Positions 1-6,038 of a DNA stretch of 18,140 nt are shown here, piece after piece. The notes under the pieces are model-generated. The model saw only the letters and a list, made by a program, of their open reading frames with translations, ran no database searches and had not been told where the DNA came from. The position numbers were made by a program, and so were the translations under genes. The stretch is from Lysobacterales bacterium (GTDB lineage Bacteria; Pseudomonadota; Gammaproteobacteria; Xanthomonadales; Xanthomonadaceae). The stretch's first letter is position 1. The number at the start of each line of letters is the position of its first letter. The DNA lies in assembly GCA_015655035.1 (NCBI GenBank), contig JAATFS010000215.1, positions 1 to 18,140 of the forward strand, read 5' to 3'.

Positions 1-251
1 ATGCGGCTCATCCGAGCAGCCGTAGAAATAACTTCTCCATGTCCCACGCTGGCCATTGCTCCGGACAGCACAAGTTCAAGCCGCGTGCATCCATCCGGCA
101 GCGATGTATCGCTGGGGTGAGACCTCTGGGACTACCCGCGTTCCATGTGCTGCTTGGCCTCACAGAAACGATTAGAGCAAAGCACCCTATTGCTTTGGAC
201 CTCCCAAATGGGAGGATTCACCGCAGCTGCGGTTCGTTGATGGCCGTCACA
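1..251. other. Left-edge non-coding stretch with four small inverted repeats
   Basis: No convincing gene is seen here. A frame open from the first base (ATG) to TGA at 118-120 gives 39 residues with no recognisable motif; it could be chance or the tail of a gene beginning outside the window. The stretch lies downstream of the minus-strand PAP2 gene. It contains inverted repeats at 99-114 (CAGCGA/TCGCTG), 178-197 (CAAAGCA/TGCTTTG), 200-215 (CCTCCC/GGGAGG) and a palindrome at 221-232 (CCGCAGCTGCGG). None is followed by a T-run on either strand, so they are not typical intrinsic terminators. Transcript ends or a small structured RNA are possible but unproven. Confidence 0.5.
178..232. repeat. 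Cluster of three adjacent inverted repeats
   Basis: Three perfect dyads follow one another: 178-184/191-197 (7-bp arms, 6-nt loop), 200-205/210-215 (6-bp arms, AAAT loop) and a 12-bp palindrome at 221-232. They begin about 20 bp beyond the PAP2 stop codon in its direction of transcription. The density suggests a folded RNA or a messenger 3' end, but no poly-U tract is present and I recognise no RNA family. Confidence 0.45.
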
Positions 252-971
252 TTATCCAGAACTCGGCCGCCCCTGCGCCAGGCCCTGGCGTCGGCGCCAA
301 CGGGGACGGCGATGGCCACGGAACATCAGCAGATACAGCCCCATCACCCATGCCGAAGCCGCGCTCCAGCCGCCCAGGATGTCAGAGGGGTAATGCACGC
401 CGAGATAGAGCCGCGAGACGCTGACCAACAAGGCGAACGTGCCGGCCAGCACCGTCACCGGCCAGCGCCAGCGCGTGGGCCAAGCCAGCGCAATCACCAC
501 CACCGCCAGCGTCATCGAGCCCATCGCATGGCCGCTCGGAAAGCTGTAGGTAGACTCCGGCGCGATCGATTCCCACAGGCTCGGGCGGTCGCGCTGGAAC
601 AATCGCTTGGCTCCCATGTTCAACAGTGCCGAGCCGGCGAAACCGAATCCGGCGAAACTGGCCTCGCGCCAACGTCGCAGCGCCAGAAGCACCAGTACCA
701 GCAGCACGTCGACAGGGATCACGCCGTACTGGAAGCCCAGCCGGGAGATCAGTACGAACCAGGCGTCCAGCCTCGGCGAGGTCCATTGGCGCAGCTGCAG
801 CAGCAGCGGCTCGTCGAACACGAGGTTTTCCAGCTCGTGTATCTCCTCGGCGAGCGCAACGAACAGCCCCAGCGGCAACAGCACGCCGACGAACAGTAGA
901 ACCAGTCGCCACGCATTGCCGCGCAGCCAGTGTCGAAAGCCGGCCGGAGTTTCAGCCGGCGCTGCGCACAT
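252..971 (-). CDS. PAP2-family membrane phosphatase
   Basis: This 239-residue protein carries the three-part acid phosphatase signature of the PAP2/PgpB family: KRLFQRDRP (motif 1), PSGH (motif 2) and SRLYLGVHYPSD (motif 3), which supply the catalytic His pair and the phosphate-binding Arg and Lys. Several hydrophobic segments mark it as an integral inner-membrane protein. The C-terminus is strongly basic. Family members remove phosphate from undecaprenyl pyrophosphate, phosphatidic acid or phosphatidylglycerol phosphate; the substrate cannot be read from the sequence. The start ATG lies inside the end of ispG (20-bp overlap), so the two are probably translated from one message. There is no clear Shine-Dalgarno sequence before the start, which fits translational coupling. 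Undecaprenyl pyrophosphate phosphatase is an attractive reading given the isoprenoid neighbour, but that is inference. Confidence 0.9.
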   Translation of the reverse strand: MCAAPAETPAGFRHWLRGNAWRLVLLFVGVLLPLGLFVALAEEIHELENLVFDEPLLLQLRQWTSPRLDAWFVLISRLGFQYGVIPVDVLLVLVLLALRRWREASFAGFGFAGSALLNMGAKRLFQRDRPSLWESIAPESTYSFPSGHAMGSMTLAVVVIALAWPTRWRWPVTVLAGTFALLVSVSRLYLGVHYPSDILGGWSAASAWVMGLYLLMFRGHRRPRWRRRQGLAQGRPSSG

Positions 972-2217
972 ATTTGGTTTGAACGTACTCGTCGACCAGC
1001 GCCACGAATTCCTGCGCGATGTTGTCGCCGCGCAGCGTCACGGTCTTCTCTCCATCGACGAACACCGGCGCCGACGGTGCCTCGCCGTTGCCCGGCAGCG
1101 AGATGCCGATATTGGCATGACGCGATTCACCCGGTCCGTTGACCACGCAGCCCATCACCGCCAGCGTCATGTTCTCGGCGCCGGGATGGCTCACCTTCCA
1201 CTCCGGCATCTTCGCGCGCACGTGGTTCTGCACCACCTTGGCCAGCTCCTGGAAGAACTCCGACGTGGTGCGACCGCAGCCCGGGCAGGCCGTGACCATC
1301 GGGGTAAACGCCCGCTGGCCGGTGGTCTGGAGCAGTTCCTGCGCCACGATCACTTCCTGGGTACGCGGCTGGCCGGGCTCGGGCGTCAGCGAGATGCGAA
1401 TGGTGTCGCCAATGCCTTCCTGCAACAGTACGGCAAGCGCCGCGCTGGACGCGACGATGCCCTTGCTGCCGATACCTGCCTCGGTCAGGCCCAGGTGCAA
1501 CGCAAAGTCACAACGCGCCGACAGGTCGCGATACACCGCGATCAGCTCCTGCACGCCGGACACCTTGGCCGACAGCACGATGCGATCGCGCGCCAAGCCC
1601 AGGTCGACCGCGCGCTCGGCCGAATCCACCGCCGAACGGATCAGCGCCTCGCGCAGCACCTGACCCGCCCCCAGCGGCGTCTGCAGCCGGGAATTCTCGT
1701 CCATCAACTGGGCTGCCAGCGCCTGGTCCAGCGAGCCCCAGTTGGCGCCGATACGGACCGGCTTGTCGTATCGCATCGCGAACTCGATCAGCTGACCGAA
1801 CTGCAGATCCTTCTTCTTGCCGAAACCGACGTTGCCGGGATTGATCCGGTACTTGCCCAAGGCCTCTGCACACGCAGGTTCAGCGCTGAGCAGCTGGTGG
1901 CCGTTGTAATGGAAATCGCCGATCAACGGCACTTCGATTCCCATCATCCGCAGCTTCTCGACGATGCGCGGGATCGCGGCGGCGGATTCGGCATTGTTCA
2001 CCGTCAACCGCACCATTTCCGAACCGGCACGCCACAATTCGGCCACCTGCTTGACGCTGGCGGCGACATCGGCAGTGTCGGTATTGGTCATCGACTGCAC
2101 CACTACCGGGCGGCCACCGCCCACGACGACATTGCCGATCCTGACCGGCTGGGTAAGGCGGCGAGGCCAGGCGCCGGTATCGGCGGGCGGGGTCGGTCGG
2201 GTGACGGCGTCGTGCAT
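952..2217 (-). CDS. ispG: 4-hydroxy-3-methylbut-2-enyl diphosphate synthase
   Basis: IspG (GcpE) converts methylerythritol cyclodiphosphate to HMBPP in the penultimate step of the MEP isoprenoid pathway, using a [4Fe-4S] cluster and reduced flavodoxin or ferredoxin. The 421-residue product has the family landmarks: VQSMTNTDTADV near the N-terminus, INPGNVGF, the CPGC pair (Cys311, Cys314) and GCVVNGPGE, which supplies Cys357 and Glu364 as the remaining cluster ligands. It is longer than the roughly 370-residue E. coli enzyme. The start ATG at 2215-2217 has only a weak GGA directly before it. The gene is divergent from regB across a 250-bp spacer and overlaps the downstream PAP2 gene. An FNR-like site lies about 57-70 bp upstream, which may be relevant to an oxygen-sensitive Fe-S enzyme. 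Confidence 0.97.
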   Translation of the reverse strand: MHDAVTRPTPPADTGAWPRRLTQPVRIGNVVVGGGRPVVVQSMTNTDTADVAASVKQVAELWRAGSEMVRLTVNNAESAAAIPRIVEKLRMMGIEVPLIGDFHYNGHQLLSAEPACAEALGKYRINPGNVGFGKKKDLQFGQLIEFAMRYDKPVRIGANWGSLDQALAAQLMDENSRLQTPLGAGQVLREALIRSAVDSAERAVDLGLARDRIVLSAKVSGVQELIAVYRDLSARCDFALHLGLTEAGIGSKGIVASSAALAVLLQEGIGDTIRISLTPEPGQPRTQEVIVAQELLQTTGQRAFTPMVTACPGCGRTTSEFFQELAKVVQNHVRAKMPEWKVSHPGAENMTLAVMGCVVNGPGESRHANIGISLPGNGEAPSAPVFVDGEKTVTLRGDNIAQEFVALVDEYVQTKYVRSAG

Positions 2218-2273
2218 TCCGGCATTTTACCCCGAGCACTCGCGCGCACCCATCCCCATGCGGCATGGCGTCG

Positions 2274-2287
2274 TTGACCCAAATCAA
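2274..2287. promoter_or_regulatory. FNR/Anr-like box between ispG and regB
   Basis: TTGAC-CCAA-ATCAA matches the FNR/Anr consensus TTGAT-N4-ATCAA with one mismatch (C for T in the left half). It lies in the divergent spacer, about 57 bp upstream of ispG and 180 bp upstream of regB. I could not place convincing -10 boxes at the usual class II distance on either side, so the target gene is undecided. Confidence 0.4.
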
Positions 2288-2298
2288 AGCCTGCCGGG

Positions 2299-2310
2299 GC
2301 CTGTACAGGC
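2299..2310. repeat. 12-bp perfect palindrome in the ispG/regB spacer
   Basis: GCCTGTACAGGC is a perfect palindrome 12 bp from the FNR-like box. It could be an operator half-site pair for an unknown dimeric regulator. It does not match any consensus I can name with confidence. Confidence 0.35.
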
Positions 2311-2412
2311 ACAGTAACCCGGTCTGGCGCTCGCTGTGCCAATGCAGAGGCATGCGTCGAACCTGCACCCGCACAGCGCCCAGGCATTCGCAATGCTGAA
2401 CCATACGCCACT

Positions 2413-2433
2413 CCTGCGACGGTATGTCGCAGG
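2413..2433. promoter_or_regulatory. Inverted repeat before regB, candidate RegA site
   Basis: CCTGCGAC-N5-GTCGCAGG is a perfect 8-bp inverted repeat whose right end is 34 bp before the regB ATG. The paired GCGAC and GTCGC halves resemble the GCGNC/GNCGC half-sites with variable spacing described for RegA/PrrA/RoxR regulators. A RegA autoregulatory operator is therefore plausible. A hairpin in the regB leader RNA is the alternative. Confidence 0.5.
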
Positions 2434-2467
2434 CAACCCCTACGCTCGCTGCATACGATTGGAGCCA

Positions 2468-3694
2468 ATGAATACTTCTGACGCATCGTTCCTTCGTACC
2501 CTTTGCAGTCTGCGCTGGCTCGCCACCGCCGGCCAGGCCGCGACCATCCTGGTTGCCACCGGACCGATGCAATTGGACCTGCCACAGCTGCCGCTATGGG
2601 CGGGCGTTGCCGCGCTGGCCATGTTCAATCTGTATGCGCAACTGCGCGTGGCCCACTCGGACTCGGCCGCCTCGGCCACCGCGTTCGGCCACATCCTGGT
2701 GGACGTGACCGTGCTGACCTGGATGGTCGGCTGGAGCGGCGGCATCGCCAATCCGTTCGGCTCGCTGTTCCTGATCCTGATCGCGCTGGCGGCGCTGGCG
2801 CTGCCGCTGTCGTGGACCATGGCGGTGGCCTTTACCTGCGTGCTGGGCTATGTCGTCAGCGCCACGTTCGGCTTGCCCCTGCCCTATGGCCGCTACGACC
2901 CACTGGCGCTGCACATGTGGGGCATGGCAGCCAATTTCCTGTTGTCGGCGGTGGTGGTGCTGGTGTTCTCGACCCGGCTGTCGCTGTCGCTGCGCGAGCG
3001 CGAGCGCGAGATATCCACGCTACGCGAACGCTTTGCCCGCAACGAGGGCATCGTGGCGCTGGCCACCCACGCGGCCTCGGTCGCACACGAACTCAATACC
3101 CCGTTGGCGACGATGACGCTGCTGGCCGACGATGTCGCCGACCAGTGCCGGCAGCCGGAACTGCGTGAGGACCTGGACACCTTGCGCGAGCTGCTGGTGC
3201 AATGCCACGAGCGGGTGCTGGCACTGGCCGCACCAGCCGACAACAGCAGCCTGTCCACTCCCGTCGCGGTACAGGACGTGCTCGAACAATGGCGGCTGGT
3301 ACGCCCGACCATCGAGCTGCGACGCAACGACGACGCGCCGCTGCGGCTGCGGCTCGAGCCCGGCGTCGGCCACCTGTTGATGGTGCTGCTGAACAACGCT
3401 GCCGATGCCGGCGAGCGCACCGGCCACCCGCAGATAGACCTGACCTTGCGCGTCGAGCACGAGCAGTTGCACGGCGAGGTACGCGACTACGGTCCCGGCT
3501 TCGATACCGCCAAGGCCATGTTGCCGGGTACCCTGTTCAACAGCGGAAAACCCGATGGCATGGGCGTTGGTCTGGCGCTCTCTCATGCCACGGTCGAACG
3601 GCTGCGTGGCGAATTGTGGATGCTGCCTGCCGAAGGCAGCGGCGCACGGGTCGGCTTCCGCCTGCCCTTGTCTGTAAAGGAAGCAACGATATGA
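2468..3694 (+). CDS. regB: Redox-sensing histidine kinase, RegB/PrrB/RoxS family
   Basis: RegB kinases sense the redox state of the respiratory chain and phosphorylate RegA. The 408-residue product has about six N-terminal membrane segments (residues ~15-170) containing GGIANPF at 91-97, the GGxxNPF quinone-binding heptad of this family. The H-box HELNTPLATM follows, with phospho-acceptor His207, then N-box LLNNAADAG (~308), G1 DYGPGF (340-345) and G2 GMGVGLALS (~364). Cys246, in LVQCHERVL, sits where RegB proteins carry their redox-active cysteine. I chose the ATG at 2468 because GGAG at 2461-2464 precedes it; a longer in-frame start at 2336 would add 44 unconvincing residues and read through the inverted repeat at 2413-2433. 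The stop overlaps the regA start as ATGA. Confidence 0.93.
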   Translation: MNTSDASFLRTLCSLRWLATAGQAATILVATGPMQLDLPQLPLWAGVAALAMFNLYAQLRVAHSDSAASATAFGHILVDVTVLTWMVGWSGGIANPFGSLFLILIALAALALPLSWTMAVAFTCVLGYVVSATFGLPLPYGRYDPLALHMWGMAANFLLSAVVVLVFSTRLSLSLREREREISTLRERFARNEGIVALATHAASVAHELNTPLATMTLLADDVADQCRQPELREDLDTLRELLVQCHERVLALAAPADNSSLSTPVAVQDVLEQWRLVRPTIELRRNDDAPLRLRLEPGVGHLLMVLLNNAADAGERTGHPQIDLTLRVEHEQLHGEVRDYGPGFDTAKAMLPGTLFNSGKPDGMGVGLALSHATVERLRGELWMLPAEGSGARVGFRLPLSVKEATI

Positions 3695-4263
3695 ACACAC
3701 ATACGCACACCGGCTTGCTGGTCGACGATGACATCCTCTACCTGCGCACGCTGCAGCGCAGCCTGGCCCGGCGTGGGGTGGAAGCCGTGACTGCCAGCGA
3801 CGCCGCCAGCGCGATCGCCACCGCGCGCCAGGCCCAGCCCGATTTCGCCTTGATCGACCTCAAGCTCGGCAACGATTCGGGTCTGTCGCTGATCCAGCCG
3901 CTGCGCGCGATCCGCGCCGACATGCGGATCCTGCTGGTGACCGGCTACGCCAGCATCGCCACCGCGGTGGAAGCGATCAAGCTCGGCGCCGACGATTACC
4001 TGCCCAAGCCAGCCAACATCTCCACGATCATGCGGGCGATCGGTGAGGAAGAGGAGTTCCCCGAGCCCGACGAGGAAGAAACCGCGCAGGAAATGATGAC
4101 CCCGCTGAGCCGGTTGCAGTGGGAGCACATCCAGCAGGCACTGCACGAGACCGGCGGCAATGTATCGGCCGCCGCTCGCCTGCTCGGCATGCATCGACGC
4201 TCGCTGCAACGCAAGCTGACCAAGCGCCCCAGCCCGGGGCCGCTGCGCGACCCGGCGCGCTGA
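3691..4263 (+). CDS. regA: Redox response regulator, RegA/PrrA/RoxR family
   Basis: This 190-residue partner of RegB has an N-terminal receiver domain (acidic Asp12-14, phospho-acceptor Asp56 in ALIDLKLG, Thr84, Lys106 in LPKP) and a C-terminal Fis-like helix-turn-helix at ~155-178. The recognition segment MHRRSLQRKL closely resembles that of RegA proteins. RegA regulators control respiration, carbon and energy metabolism genes in response to redox state. The linker between the domains (residues 119-130) is strikingly acidic, EEEEFPEPDEEE; in the alphaproteobacterial proteins this linker holds a run of prolines. Translation is probably coupled to regB through the ATGA overlap, with GGAAG a few bases upstream. 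The gene converges on the symporter gene and is separated from it by a hairpin. Confidence 0.94.
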   Translation: MNTHTHTGLLVDDDILYLRTLQRSLARRGVEAVTASDAASAIATARQAQPDFALIDLKLGNDSGLSLIQPLRAIRADMRILLVTGYASIATAVEAIKLGADDYLPKPANISTIMRAIGEEEEFPEPDEEETAQEMMTPLSRLQWEHIQQALHETGGNVSAAARLLGMHRRSLQRKLTKRPSPGPLRDPAR

Positions 4264-4267
4264 GCAC

Positions 4268-4289
4268 ACCGGCGCCTGCCCGCGCCGGT
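4268..4289. terminator. Shared hairpin between convergent regA and symporter genes
   Basis: ACCGGCGC-CTGCCC-GCGCCGGT forms an 8-bp GC-rich stem that fills almost the whole 26-bp gap between the two convergent stop codons. It is placed to end transcripts from both sides. Neither side has a strong T-run, so termination may be partial or the hairpin may mainly protect 3' ends. Confidence 0.5.
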
Positions 4290-5852
4290 CTACCAGAACA
4301 ACGTATACAGCGCGATCAGGATGGCGATCACGCCGAGCGCGCCGGCATTGAAACTGATCGGCGTGCCGTAGCGAACGTCATCGGTACGTATCAGGTCACG
4401 CGCAGGCGTTGCCGGCGTCGCCAGCGATACCCCGACCGCCAACAACAACGACAGCATGAACACCAGGCCCACCCGGTCGATGAACGGCAATGCCGGCCAT
4501 GCCAGCTTCAAGGCCACCGACAACACGAACGACCCGATCGCCGCCGTCAGCGCGCCGGCTTCGTTGGCACGTTTCCAGAACAGCCCGAGCATGAAGATCA
4601 CCACGATGCCCGGGGTGAAGAAGCCGGTGTATTCCTGGATGTACTGGAAGGCCTGGTCGAAACCGCCCAGCAACGGACGCGCGGTCAGGATCGCCAGCAC
4701 CACCGACACCACCGCTGCCAGCCGGCCTACCCGCACCAGCGTCTTCTGCTCGGCCTGCGGATGCGACTTGGCGTAGAAATCCAGGGTGAAGATGGTCGCC
4801 ACCGAGTTGATCTTGGACGCCAGCGAGGCCACGATCGCCGCCACCAGCGCGGCGAAGACCAGGCCCAGGACGCCGCTCGGCAGCAGCTTCATCATCGTCG
4901 GGTAGGCCTGGTCGGGCTTGGCCAAGTCCGGCACCAGCAGCACTGCGGCGATCCCCGGCACCACCACCACCACCGGCATCAACAACTTGAGGAAGGCGGC
5001 GAACACCATGCCTTTCTGCGCCTCGCCGATGTTCTTGGCGGCCAGCGCACGCTGGATGATGTACTGGTTGAAGCCCCAATAGCTCAGATTCATGATCCAC
5101 AACCCGCCGATCAACACGCTCAGGCCCGGCAGGTCCTTGTAGAACGGGTTGTCCTTGGACAGGATCATCTGGAAGTGCTCAGGATGCCGCTGCCATAAGG
5201 TATGGAACCCGGCCAGCATGCCCTCGCCTGCGCCAATCTTGCTCAACGTCAGCCCCGTCACCAGCAAGCCGCCCAGCACCAGCAACGACACCTGCACGAT
5301 ATCGGTCAGCGCCACCGCCTTCAGGCCGCCATACAGCTGGTAGGCCAGCGCGAACACGCCCATCAGCGCCAGTGCCAGCATCTGATCCATGCCGGTGACC
5401 TGCGCCACCGCGATCGATCCCAGCCACAGGATCGAGGTCAGGTTGACGAACACGTACAGACCCAGCCAGAACACCGCCATCAAGGTGCGGATGCGGTTGC
5501 CGTATCGCTGTTCCAGGAACTGCGGCATGGTGTAGATGCCGTTGCGCAGGAAGATCGGCAGGAAGAACTTGCCGACGATCAGCAAGGTCAGGGCCGCCAT
5601 CCATTCGTAGGACGCGATCGCCAGACCGATCGCGTAGCCGGAACCGGCCATGCCGATGATCTGTTCGGCCGAGATATTGGCTGCGATCAGCGAGGCGCCG
5701 ATCGCCCACCACGGCAGCGATTTGCCGGCGAGAAAATAATCCTCCGCGCTCTTGCTGTGACCGATCTTCTCGCGCGACACCCACTGCGCCAGTACGAAGA
5801 TACCGGTCAGATAGACCAGTACGATCACGATATCCAACGTTGCAAGGCCCAC
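4290..5852 (-). CDS. Sodium/sugar symporter, SSS (SGLT) family
   Basis: This 520-residue polytopic inner-membrane protein, with about 14 hydrophobic segments, belongs to the solute:sodium symporter family and strongly resembles the Vibrio Na+/galactose carrier vSGLT. Landmarks are AANISAEQIIGMAGSGYAIG (Asn59, Gln64), SYEWM (Glu83), YWGFNQYIIQRALAAKN, ASLASKINSVATI for the Na2 sodium site, and QEYTGFFTPGI. These correspond to sugar-contacting residues in vSGLT, so a hexose, probably glucose or galactose, is the likely cargo. The start is GTG at 5850-5852, with GGGAG at 5862-5866 giving 9-nt spacing. It lies 186 bp downstream of the GH3 glucanase gene with no intrinsic terminator between, so the pair is probably co-transcribed and would hydrolyse glucans and import the product. 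Confidence 0.93.
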   Translation of the reverse strand: MGLATLDIVIVLVYLTGIFVLAQWVSREKIGHSKSAEDYFLAGKSLPWWAIGASLIAANISAEQIIGMAGSGYAIGLAIASYEWMAALTLLIVGKFFLPIFLRNGIYTMPQFLEQRYGNRIRTLMAVFWLGLYVFVNLTSILWLGSIAVAQVTGMDQMLALALMGVFALAYQLYGGLKAVALTDIVQVSLLVLGGLLVTGLTLSKIGAGEGMLAGFHTLWQRHPEHFQMILSKDNPFYKDLPGLSVLIGGLWIMNLSYWGFNQYIIQRALAAKNIGEAQKGMVFAAFLKLLMPVVVVVPGIAAVLLVPDLAKPDQAYPTMMKLLPSGVLGLVFAALVAAIVASLASKINSVATIFTLDFYAKSHPQAEQKTLVRVGRLAAVVSVVLAILTARPLLGGFDQAFQYIQEYTGFFTPGIVVIFMLGLFWKRANEAGALTAAIGSFVLSVALKLAWPALPFIDRVGLVFMLSLLLAVGVSLATPATPARDLIRTDDVRYGTPISFNAGALGVIAILIALYTLFW

Positions 5853-6038
5853 TTCGCTGCTCTCCCGTCATGCCGCTGGGGTCGCCTGCCGCTCCTGCCA
5901 GGACACGGCACCGCCGCCGCGCCAATGCCTTCCAACTCCGCAGGACCGACAACGCCCTCCCGGCTGCTGTGGTCACGGCCACCACGCGGCGACCGTCTTG
6001 GTGCGTGCCCTCCCAGGCGGCACGGGTGCCTGTGCCCG

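Noticed and set aside
1..120. Frame beginning with ATG at the first base, 39 residues
   Set aside because: No motif, no visible ribosome site because of the window edge, and short enough to be chance. It was left as part of the non-coding entry.
607..2277. Long plus-strand open frame (556 codons) opposite PAP2 and ispG
   Set aside because: It is antisense to ispG, whose identity is certain, and its product is rich in His, Arg and Gln without any recognisable domain. Such frames are common in high-GC DNA.
2336..2467. N-terminal extension of RegB by 44 residues
   Set aside because: The ATG at 2468 has GGAG 3 nt upstream, while the extension is unlike a membrane or signal segment and crosses the inverted repeat at 2413-2433.
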